Source of the DNA: an uncultured Saprospiraceae bacterium
GTDB taxonomy: Bacteria; Bacteroidota; Bacteroidia; Chitinophagales; Saprospiraceae
Length of the DNA: 32,690 nucleotides
Assembly (NCBI GenBank): GCA_937974625.1
Contig: CALJVJ010000044.1
Span: 1 to 32,690 of the forward strand
Reading direction: 5' to 3'
In this document: positions 6,742-13,649 of the stretch, piece after piece
Position numbering within the stretch: position 1 is the stretch's first letter
Layout: every line of letters begins with the position of its first letter
The notes under the pieces: generated by a model
Databases searched by the model: none
Told to the model about the DNA's origin: nothing
Seen by the model: the letters and a program-made list of their open reading frames with translations, nothing else
Program-made: the position numbers and the translations under genes

Positions 6742-7752
6742 ATGATGCCTATTAATAAACATTTAAAATGCTTCCTCTGCGCAGGTATGCTTTTCCTAAT
6801 TCCTTTTTTTTCTTATAGTCAAACGGAAGATTCACTTTCTGCACAGCAAGACACGACAAAGGTTTCTTTTGCGAAAGTTGTGCTGGATGGTAGGGTCTCT
6901 TACCGCAATGAAAAAACAAATCAGTTTATCAGTCATTCAGAATATTTATTGCTTCGAGATGCTGGTCTTGTAGATATCCAGCAAGATGACAATAATTTAG
7001 TTGATGATTTTTTCGCGGACCATTGGCAGGACGACCAAGTCAATCCATATAAAGATGTAGTCGTCCCAGTCCCCTTTAAAATTCAATTTGACCAAACCAC
7101 ATTTACACACCCTATTGATGGCGATATTAGAGTCACTTCTAGATTTGGGAGGAGACGAAGGAGACCTCATAGAGGTATAGACATTGACCTTGTTACTGGA
7201 GATGTGGTACGGTCCGTTTTGTCTGGCAAGGTTCGTTTTGTAGGCTATAGCAGAGGTCATGGAAAAACAGTCGTTATCAGGCATGCCAATGAAATAGAAA
7301 CCGTATATGCTCACTTATCTGAATATGCAGTCAATACGAATGACATTATCTCGGAAGGTCAAATTATAGGAAAAGGTGGTAATACAGGTAGAAGTACTGG
7401 CAGTCATTTACACTTAGAGGTCCGTTATAAGGGGGTTTGTATCCACCCTGAATATGTATTTAATTTTGATGGTAGTCAGACGATTCGTGGCTCAGACTTA
7501 TGGGTGTCTAATAGTTGGAAATCTCCAAAATCACACAGTGCTTATCGCAAAAGTAAAGTGACACCCCTCTTCACTGAAGAAGCCGCAATTGCTGCACAAA
7601 AGGCAGAACCTAGATTTCATAGAGTCCGAAGCGGGGAAACGCTTTCTCATATAGCTCAGAGATACCATTTAAGACTTGGAGAAATTTATAAACTGAATGC
7701 CATTTCTAAAAATGCCATTCTAAGTATTGGGCAAATCATAAAAGTCAGGTAA
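6742..7752 (+). CDS. Secreted M23 metallopeptidase with C-terminal LysM domain
   Basis: A 336-residue peptidoglycan endopeptidase or amidase-activator-like protein. The signal peptide is about residues 1-27 (ends FFSYSQ). After a linker of about 100 residues comes a peptidase M23 (LytM) domain at about 124-240, with the zinc ligands and catalytic histidines intact: HRGID (H143, D147), AHLS (H191) and HLHLEV (H222, H224). An intact set argues for real hydrolase activity rather than an EnvC-like activator. A LysM peptidoglycan-binding domain closes the protein (about 293-335, VRSGETLSHIAQRY to LSIGQIIKVR). Two ATGs are adjacent (6742, 6745); I keep the first. The stop codon overlaps the start of the PadR gene (TAATG), implying translational coupling. 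A candidate promoter lies at 6688-6695. Confidence 0.95.
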   Translation: MMPINKHLKCFLCAGMLFLIPFFSYSQTEDSLSAQQDTTKVSFAKVVLDGRVSYRNEKTNQFISHSEYLLLRDAGLVDIQQDDNNLVDDFFADHWQDDQVNPYKDVVVPVPFKIQFDQTTFTHPIDGDIRVTSRFGRRRRRPHRGIDIDLVTGDVVRSVLSGKVRFVGYSRGHGKTVVIRHANEIETVYAHLSEYAVNTNDIISEGQIIGKGGNTGRSTGSHLHLEVRYKGVCIHPEYVFNFDGSQTIRGSDLWVSNSWKSPKSHSAYRKSKVTPLFTEEAAIAAQKAEPRFHRVRSGETLSHIAQRYHLRLGEIYKLNAISKNAILSIGQIIKVR

Positions 7753-8084
7753 TGGATTCCAATAAAAAATTTCTCAACGGAACGCTCAATACGATTCTGC
7801 TTGCTCTTTTGAAAGAAAATGGCAAAATGTACGGCTATGAAATATGTCAACTCACAAAAGCAAAAACCGACAATACCATTCTTTTAACCGAGGGTGCTAT
7901 TTATCCTGCATTGCATAGGCTGGAAAAAGATGGACTCCTCCTCTCCTCTAAAGAGAAAGCCAATGGTCGGACCAGAAAATACTATTCGCTAAATAGTAGC
8001 GCTAGCCATAAAATTGATTCTCAAATAGCCCTGCTTTCCCAATTTACAGGACACCTTCAGTCATTGTTAAATCTGACGGCATGA
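7752..8084 (+). CDS. PadR family transcriptional regulator
   Basis: A 110-residue winged-helix DNA-binding protein. PadR hallmarks are visible: LNTILLALLKENGKMYGYEI at the N-terminus, the recognition region LTEGAIYPALHRLEKDGLL (about 45-63) and the wing GRTRKYYSL (about 71-79). Only the winged-helix domain and a short C-terminal helix are present, as in the short PadR subfamily, which dimerises through that helix. It starts at the ATG inside TAATG (7752), overlapping the M23 stop by one base, so its translation probably depends on the upstream gene. PadR repressors typically control membrane-stress or efflux genes and often bind their own promoter; its target here is unknown. Confidence 0.92.
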   Translation: MDSNKKFLNGTLNTILLALLKENGKMYGYEICQLTKAKTDNTILLTEGAIYPALHRLEKDGLLLSSKEKANGRTRKYYSLNSSASHKIDSQIALLSQFTGHLQSLLNLTA

Positions 8085-8276
8085 TTAAAACAAACGAATA
8101 TCTTTTTACCACGAGTCACAATCGTATTTTCACATAGCGCACATAGTTTTACAAACTTAACTACAACTAACTAATAGGTAAACCTATGTTTTTTACTCTA
8201 TGACTATGTCATAAAAATTTTAAAAATTACTAACGTAATTACTTATTTTGTCCATCAACTTATTTGAAAATATCCT

Positions 8277-8558
8277 ATGAAAGATAATACTGCACTCCAA
8301 GGCTACCTCAACGAAAACGGAAAATTCCACAGTTTCCCCGGTAAGCGACAAAAGAAAAAACAAGCTTTAATTTTACAATATCTCGCCTCTAAATTTGAAG
8401 TAGGTAAAAAATACTCAGAGCAAGAAGTCAACGATATTTTAAATGAATATCATAGTTTTAACGACCCTGCTACCCTTAGAAGATTAATGTTTGGCAGCAG
8501 ATTAATTAACCGAACACTAGATGGACGAGAATATTGGTTAAGCCCACATATAGAATAA
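8277..8558 (+). CDS. DUF2087 domain protein
   Basis: A 93-residue protein consisting almost wholly of a DUF2087 domain: NGKFHSFPGKRQKKKQALILQYLASKF, then GKKYSEQEVNDIL, FNDPATLRRLMFGSRLINRTLDGREYWL. The fold is expected to be a small winged-helix-like domain, often found attached to or next to transcriptional regulators, so a nucleic-acid-linked role is plausible but unproven. It lies 192 bases after the PadR gene on the same strand. The gap contains small inverted repeats (ATAGG-TAAA-CCTAT and AATTAC-TAAC-GTAATT, about 8180-8245) that could be operator sites. Confidence 0.85.
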   Translation: MKDNTALQGYLNENGKFHSFPGKRQKKKQALILQYLASKFEVGKKYSEQEVNDILNEYHSFNDPATLRRLMFGSRLINRTLDGREYWLSPHIE

Positions 8559-8581
8559 TTAGTCAAATAAATTTCATAGTT

Positions 8582-8624
8582 AAAAATAAGAGAGTACTAA
8601 ATCGGGACGATGCCCTTATTTTTT
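8582..8624 (+). terminator. Possible terminator between the DUF2087 gene and dnaX
   Basis: Arms aaaaataag (8582-8590) and cttattttt (8615-8623) pair over 9 A/T-rich bases around a 24-base loop, and the right arm runs on into T's. A weak but suitably placed terminator. Confidence 0.4.
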
Positions 8625-8626
8625 AT

Positions 8627-8634
8627 TAAATTTG
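8627..8634 (+). promoter_or_regulatory. Candidate TAnnTTTG promoter element for dnaX
   Basis: TAAATTTG matches the Bacteroidota -7 element, 49 bases before the dnaX start. No good TTTG is seen at the -33 distance. Confidence 0.35.
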
Positions 8635-8645
8635 TAAAGTTCATT

Positions 8646-8676
8646 ATTCAACATTTATCATTCAACATTCAACATT
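8646..8676 (+). repeat. Three overlapping copies of attcaacatt in the dnaX leader
   Basis: The decamer attcaacatt occurs at 8646-8655, 8660-8669 and 8667-8676, between the candidate promoter and the start codon at 8684. It is short-period repetition; its function is unknown. Confidence 0.6.
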
Positions 8677-8683
8677 CCAATAA

Positions 8684-10537
8684 ATGGGTCAATTTGTCGT
8701 TTCCGCAAGAAAGTATCGTCCGCAAAGATTTGACGAAGTAGTTGGACAAGAACATGTGTCTAAAACGCTTAAGAATGCTTTGCAGAATGATAAATTAGCA
8801 CACGCTTTTTTGTTTTGTGGACCAAGAGGGGTCGGAAAGACAACTTGCGCTAGAATCCTAGCGAAAGTTTTAAATTGCGAAAATAGAACAGATGATTTTG
8901 AGGCTTGTGATGAGTGTAATTCTTGTACCTCTTTTAACGGCAACGCTTCTTTTAATATCAATGAATTAGATGCCGCTTCTAATAATAGTGTCGAGCATAT
9001 TCGAGGCTTAATCGAACAAGTTCGTTTCCAACCACAACAAGGCGAATATAAAATCTTTATTATAGATGAGGTTCATATGTTGTCTCAACAAGCATTTAAT
9101 GCATTTTTGAAGACTTTGGAAGAACCGCCACCTTACGCTATTTTTATCTTAGCGACTACCGAAAAACATAAAATTATTCCGACCATCTTATCTCGTTGTC
9201 AAATCTTTGATTTCAAACGAATTCAGATTCCAAGAATGGTGGAACACTTACAGCATATCTGTAAAGAAGAAGGAATTGAGGCAGATAAAGATGCCTTACA
9301 CATCATCGGTCAAAAAGCAGATGGTGCCTTAAGAGATGCTTTATCGATTTTTGATAGAATGACCAGTGTTGCTGGAAAAAAGATTGACTATGATAGTGTC
9401 ATTGAGAACTTAAACGTACTTGATTACGATTATTATTTCAAAGTAGTTGATGGTATGTTGACGGAGGATACGGCTAAGGTTCTATTGATTTTTGATGAAA
9501 TATTTAAAAAGGGGTTCGACCCTGATATTTTTATCAACGGTTTGGCAGAGCATTTACGAAACTTATTGGTTTGTAAAGATGCCAAAACTTTAGATTTATT
9601 AGAGACGAGTGATTCGCTGAAAAAGCGTTATAAAGAACAAGCTACTTTAGCGCCCAACAGTTTTATTTTAACGGCGTTGAATATTGCTGCCGACTGCGAC
9701 ATCAATTATAAAATGGCCCGTCATAAACGCTTGCACGTGGAGATGGCCGTCATCAAAATGACCTATATCGGTCGAGCAATTGAACTATCCAAAAACCCTG
9801 CACCTGTAGCCTCCTCTGAAAAAAAAACACCTGATGTAAGGTCGAATACCGTCGCCACTGTTAAAACGACAGCTACACCTGTTCAACCTATCGCAACATC
9901 TCCACCTATATCTGTACCAATTGAACCCGTAAAAACGACTGTGCCTGAAGCACCTCAAGCTATTGCATCCTCTCCTAATGAGGAGATAGATGCTGTGCAG
10001 TCTACACCTATTGTCGAACCAACAATTGTTAGTGAACCAGAACCTACTGAAACGACAGCGACTCAAAACGGTGTAGCGAATCGAAAAAAGACTAAACATG
10101 ACATGCCTTCTTTAAGCATGCTAGATGATGACGATGATGAGGAAGAGGTCGTGGATAGTAATATTAGTTTAGATGCCGAATTATTGACCAATACTTGGGC
10201 TGCTTATATCGCACAAATTGATTCTCCATCAGTCAAAGCAGCTTTTACCAAAGCAACGGTCAAAGTAAAAGATGAGGTAACGATAGAAGTCGAAGTGGGG
10301 TCTCAAATGGCAAAGGGCATGATTCAACAAGAGAAGGATTTAATCCCTTTCATTCGCAAGAGAATTCCTATTTCAAATCTGGCAATGGAAATTGCGATTG
10401 ATACCTCCAAATCTACCCTGTTAGTCAAAACTAAAAAAGTCTTTTCTGCCAAAGAAAAATATGAAATGATGCGGGAGAAAAATCCTATGGTACATGAGTT
10501 GCGCTTACGCTTAGATTTAAAACCAGATAATCAATAA
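8684..10537 (+). CDS. dnaX: DNA polymerase III subunit gamma/tau
   Basis: Clamp-loader ATPase of the replicative polymerase, 617 residues. The AAA+ core is intact: Walker A GPRGVGKT (46-53), zinc-module cysteines C65, C75, C78 and C81, Walker B IIDEVH (126-131), sensor-1 ATT (157-159) and the SRC motif (170-172). The clamp-loader collar follows to about 365. Then comes a low-complexity Pro/Thr/Val-rich linker (about 370-460), an acidic run (DDDDDEEE) and a C-terminal domain (about 495-617) corresponding to the tau region that contacts the polymerase. I see no obvious programmed-frameshift slippery site at the usual position, but did not search exhaustively. The gene is followed on the opposite strand by the convergent HAD gene after 49 bases. 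Confidence 0.97.
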   Translation: MGQFVVSARKYRPQRFDEVVGQEHVSKTLKNALQNDKLAHAFLFCGPRGVGKTTCARILAKVLNCENRTDDFEACDECNSCTSFNGNASFNINELDAASNNSVEHIRGLIEQVRFQPQQGEYKIFIIDEVHMLSQQAFNAFLKTLEEPPPYAIFILATTEKHKIIPTILSRCQIFDFKRIQIPRMVEHLQHICKEEGIEADKDALHIIGQKADGALRDALSIFDRMTSVAGKKIDYDSVIENLNVLDYDYYFKVVDGMLTEDTAKVLLIFDEIFKKGFDPDIFINGLAEHLRNLLVCKDAKTLDLLETSDSLKKRYKEQATLAPNSFILTALNIAADCDINYKMARHKRLHVEMAVIKMTYIGRAIELSKNPAPVASSEKKTPDVRSNTVATVKTTATPVQPIATSPPISVPIEPVKTTVPEAPQAIASSPNEEIDAVQSTPIVEPTIVSEPEPTETTATQNGVANRKKTKHDMPSLSMLDDDDDEEEVVDSNISLDAELLTNTWAAYIAQIDSPSVKAAFTKATVKVKDEVTIEVEVGSQMAKGMIQQEKDLIPFIRKRIPISNLAMEIAIDTSKSTLLVKTKKVFSAKEKYEMMREKNPMVHELRLRLDLKPDNQ

Positions 10538-10586
10538 ATTTAAGTTCAAGCGCAAGTTCAAAACTTGTAAAACCGTCACCACTTTT

Positions 10587-11279
10587 TTATTTCGGAACAC
10601 CGACATTTAGAACGCCCTTTAAAAAAGCATCATAGTCTTCATAATCTTTTAAAACTAAGCCTACTCCTAAATTCGATAAAAAATCAACATCTCCTTTTCT
10701 TCGTATACCAATCAGTGGTAACCCCATATTCTTAGTGGTCGTCACATCCCAAATAGCATCACCAACATAGACAATTCGTTCAATATTATCGTATTGCTTC
10801 CTGGCATTAGTAATCGTTTCATTCGTGATATCCTCTCTACTTACTTTTCCGTCAGCACCACTGATAATTAAAGGGATAGTAGGAATATTAACGAAGTTTA
10901 ATTTGACAATAGCTGGTGCTTTCCAACCACCTGTTGCTACCCCTACAATAAAGCGGTCATCCATTAATAAACGGTCAATTGTCTGCTTAGCAAAAGGGAC
11001 TTCTTTATATTCAGCAGGCGTTTTTTTTCTATTTTTCCTAATATTGGCTACAAATTTTTGGCGGAAGCTTTCTTCCTCTTCTTGAGTAGCTTCCCGATTA
11101 AAATGTTCTTGAATGACGGTTTTAAAAATCGTCGTATCAGATACATGGGGATATTTCCGCCAATCTATCGTGGGAAAAGGTAAACCGTAAACTTCTTGAT
11201 AGGTCGTCGCAAAACATTTACTGTCTAGTTTTTCGGAAAAGACTAGCGTTCCATCAACATCAAATATTATTAAAATCAT
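10587..11279 (-). CDS. HAD superfamily hydrolase (phosphoglycolate phosphatase-like)
   Basis: A 230-residue cytoplasmic phosphatase of the HAD superfamily. Motif I is DVDGT (D7 nucleophile, D9 acid/base), motif II is the Thr in VATGG (T116), the Lys of motif III is probably K145, and motif IV is GDAIWD (173-178, with D174 and D178). A helical cap between about residues 15 and 95 indicates subfamily I with a C1 cap, as in phosphoglycolate and beta-phosphoglucomutase-type enzymes. The substrate is unknown. It is a single gene convergent with dnaX. Upstream, 11280-11480 holds a stretch (11316-11329, gcttcgctggtgcc) resembling the lead string of the twin-hairpin repeats. Confidence 0.9.
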   Translation of the reverse strand: MILIIFDVDGTLVFSEKLDSKCFATTYQEVYGLPFPTIDWRKYPHVSDTTIFKTVIQEHFNREATQEEEESFRQKFVANIRKNRKKTPAEYKEVPFAKQTIDRLLMDDRFIVGVATGGWKAPAIVKLNFVNIPTIPLIISGADGKVSREDITNETITNARKQYDNIERIVYVGDAIWDVTTTKNMGLPLIGIRRKGDVDFLSNLGVGLVLKDYEDYDAFLKGVLNVGVPK

Positions 11280-11431
11280 CGTAAGGGCTTAGGGCAATGG
11301 GCGGAGCGCTGAAGGGCTTCGCTGGTGCCTGTATAGGAATTAATAAGCTTTTTTCAACTTTGGTGCGTGTAAAAGAAAACAAAAACCAGTACTAATTTAT
11401 TTTTTATATATTTCTTAACACTCTTTTGTCT

Positions 11432-11439
11432 TAAATTTG
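11432..11439 (+). promoter_or_regulatory. Candidate TAnnTTTG promoter element for the Met-rich protein gene
   Basis: TAAATTTG matches the -7 consensus and lies 41 bases before the ATG at 11481. A TTTC (11411-11414) sits near the -33 distance. Confidence 0.4.
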
Positions 11440-11480
11440 TGTCTTAAAAGTAGTAAATCAAATAATCTAAATTTTAAAAC

Positions 11481-11987
11481 ATGAGATTTTTAATAATACT
11501 ATTTATTGGTCTATTCTTTCAAACCGCTTCTTTTGCACAAATAGATTCAAAGGAGATGCAAGATGGAATGGAAAAAATGACCAAAGAGTTGCAAGAACAA
11601 TTGAAAAACTTCAACTTCGAAGATTTTCCTATAGATTCGGCACTTTTGAAAAACTTTAATTTTCCAGAGGGATTTAATGCAGAAAACTTCGTCATGCCAA
11701 ATGACCTTGACATAAATGCTATGATGAAAATGATGGAGCGGCAAATGAATCAAATAGACATTGAAGGTATGGCAAAGATGATGGAGGAAAGTATGAGTAA
11801 AATAGATTTTGCCGAAATGGAAAAAATGATGGAACCTTTTATGAAAGGAGAATTTTTTATGATGCCATTTCCAGAAAATAACCAAGAACAAAAAGAAGGC
11901 GAAAAACAGTTAACGCCTAAAGAAGAGGAAAAACAACAGAAGAAGGAAAAGAAGAAAAAGAAAAAGCAGAAAACTTATAAAATGTAG
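11481..11987 (+). CDS. Secreted methionine-rich protein with 16-residue repeats
   Basis: A 168-residue protein I cannot assign to a family. Residues 1-20 are a signal peptide ending SFAQ. It contains 21 methionines. Residues 76-123 are three tandem 16-residue units with consensus [IL]D[IF]xxMxKMMExxMxx (76-91, 92-107, 108-123), probably amphipathic helices with a Met-lined face. Before this are Phe/Asn-rich segments (NFNFEDFP, LLKNFNFPEGFNAENF). The C-terminus (about 133-168) is Gln/Glu/Lys-rich and ends in a long Lys run. Exported Met-rich repeats can bind Cu(I) or pack as hydrophobic helices; neither is shown. The Lys tail may contact anionic polymers (inference). It has its own candidate promoter and a strong terminator. 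Confidence 0.85.
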   Translation: MRFLIILFIGLFFQTASFAQIDSKEMQDGMEKMTKELQEQLKNFNFEDFPIDSALLKNFNFPEGFNAENFVMPNDLDINAMMKMMERQMNQIDIEGMAKMMEESMSKIDFAEMEKMMEPFMKGEFFMMPFPENNQEQKEGEKQLTPKEEEKQQKKEKKKKKKQKTYKM

Positions 11988-12004
11988 TCCTATTCTTCTA
12001 CAAT

Positions 12005-12043
12005 AAAAAAGCCGCTATAACATAGAGTCATAGCGGCTTTTTT
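12005..12043. terminator. Bidirectional terminator between convergent genes
   Basis: Arms aaaaaagccgctat (12005-12018) and atagcggctttttt (12030-12043) are perfect over 14 bp with an 11-base loop. Flanking A and T runs make it work in both directions for the Met-rich gene and the amidase gene. Confidence 0.93.
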
Positions 12044-12059
12044 AGTTAGGGCAGTTACT

Positions 12060-13439
12060 TTAAGGTTTTCCAATTTCAGCCCTAGCAGTTTTAAGAGATA
12101 CTCGTTCTCCATTTTTATAGGCGACTATAAAAGCTCCGTTAAATCCTTTCTTTAAAACTTCATTTCTATCTTTTACGGCTATCTCATAATTAGCATGGCT
12201 TCCTGTCAAATATTTATATAAGTTCTTTTCTTTACGCACTTCGACAAATGGAATTTTGCTCCACTTTTGATTAGAAGTTTCTATTTCAGCAGGTGATGCA
12301 GCTAATTGAATTTTAAAAATGATAGCAGACTTAGATTTAAGCACTGTCGAATTTGCAACAAGGGTTGGAGCTGGATTAGTAGTCGTTGTTTTAGCAATAG
12401 GATTATTGGCCTTAGCTGGTTCCTCTGCGATTACTAAACTAGTAGAAATTGCTTTTGGTGCAGGGGCACTCATTTTTTGTTCTACCTTCACGTTTGTCCT
12501 TGAAACTGGTTGTGATATGTAATTATTAGCAGGCTGGCTACTGATTGGTTTAGATGGGGGAGTCGCAGCAATTACTGGTGCAGCTGTATATTCCTCTACC
12601 TCTGATTTATATTCTAAAAATGCTTCAAAAATAGCATTGGCCATTTTAGTTTGCCCCGTATTGGTTACTAAAAATGCTTCTTCCTTTTGATTGGTTAAAT
12701 AACCAGTCTCAATTAATACACTTGGCATCGTCGTCTCCTTTAAAACAACAAACCCTGCTTGTTTGACACCTCTACTTTTCCGCTGTGCTTTTACTTTTAT
12801 TTTTGATTCTACTTTTTCAGCAAACTGAATGCTTTTATCCAAAAAAGCATTTTGAAACATAGATAAGAAAATATGCCCTTCATCAGAATTAGGGTCAAAC
12901 CCTTGATAGTTTTTTTGATAATCGTCTTCTAATAAAATAGCTTCGTTTTCTCGACGGGCTACATCTAAGTTATGTTCGGCAGTATGCAGCCCCATAACGT
13001 AGGTTTCTGAACCGTGGACCAAATGCGCTTTACGACTTAAGGCATTACAATGAATGGAGATAAATAAATCTGCTTCATTTTTATTGGCGATAGCAGCTCG
13101 TTGGTATAGTGGGATAAAAACATCTGTTTTGCGGGTATAGATGACGTTGATATAAGGAAACTGTTGTTCAATTGCCTGTCCTAGCTTAAGGACTACATTC
13201 AAAGCAATGTGCTTTTCTTTAGAATGGTGACCACTACAACCTGAATCTTTACCTCCATGTCCTGCATCTAACACAATGGTTTTGATTTGGTAACCATTAT
13301 TAGGTATTTCATTATCTTTGCCATCTTTAACAGGAATAATCGCAACGGATAAAAAAGAGTCATCATTATTCGATGGGGAGAAAGAATAGAAAGAAAAAAA
13401 GAGGGTCAGCAGTAAATAAGTGTATATCGTTCTCTTCAT
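12060..13439 (-). CDS. N-acetylmuramoyl-L-alanine amidase with C-terminal SPOR-like domain
   Basis: A periplasmic cell-wall amidase that cleaves the bond between MurNAc and the stem peptide. I start at the ATG at 13439 (459 residues) because it gives a clean signal peptide (MKRTIYTYLLLTLFFSFYSF); an ATG at 13457 is in frame but adds a polar MQFYNA. The Amidase_3 domain is about 52-278, with zinc ligands H61 (DAGHGG), E75 and H130 (SIHCNA) and catalytic E244 (VLIETGYLTN). A Pro/Ala/Thr-rich linker (about 285-365) leads to a C-terminal domain (about 370-459, FKIQLAASPAEIE to GFNGAFIVAYKNGERV) of SPOR-like pattern, expected to bind denuded glycan at division sites. It is divergent from lptD across about 210 bases, a neighbour pairing I recall from other Bacteroidota. 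Confidence 0.94.
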   Translation of the reverse strand: MKRTIYTYLLLTLFFSFYSFSPSNNDDSFLSVAIIPVKDGKDNEIPNNGYQIKTIVLDAGHGGKDSGCSGHHSKEKHIALNVVLKLGQAIEQQFPYINVIYTRKTDVFIPLYQRAAIANKNEADLFISIHCNALSRKAHLVHGSETYVMGLHTAEHNLDVARRENEAILLEDDYQKNYQGFDPNSDEGHIFLSMFQNAFLDKSIQFAEKVESKIKVKAQRKSRGVKQAGFVVLKETTMPSVLIETGYLTNQKEEAFLVTNTGQTKMANAIFEAFLEYKSEVEEYTAAPVIAATPPSKPISSQPANNYISQPVSRTNVKVEQKMSAPAPKAISTSLVIAEEPAKANNPIAKTTTTNPAPTLVANSTVLKSKSAIIFKIQLAASPAEIETSNQKWSKIPFVEVRKEKNLYKYLTGSHANYEIAVKDRNEVLKKGFNGAFIVAYKNGERVSLKTARAEIGKP

Positions 13440-13649
13440 AGCATTATAAAATTGCACAAACAGTCAAAAAGTTTGTTTTGGGGTAAACACCAAGTTATTT
13501 AAATTTTAGTGTTTCCATTAGCAAACGAAAGTAAAAAGGACGTTAATAATAGGTTATTCCTATCTGATAATTTGGTCTTTTTACAAGGTGCTAATAATTT
13601 GCAGTAATAACAAATTTAAATTTTTAACACAAGATAATCATTTATTCGT

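Noticed and set aside
9785..10099. 104-codon Arg/Cys-rich frame opposite dnaX
   Set aside because: It is antisense to the low-complexity dnaX linker; composition is unlike any known protein.
10538..10586. CAAGTT-CAA-AACTTG as a terminator between dnaX and the HAD gene
   Set aside because: Only a 6-bp stem without an adjacent T run; too weak to call.
12319..12522. 67-codon frame opposite the amidase linker
   Set aside because: It is the complement of the low-complexity Pro/Ala/Thr linker of the amidase; the amidase frame is clearly the real one.
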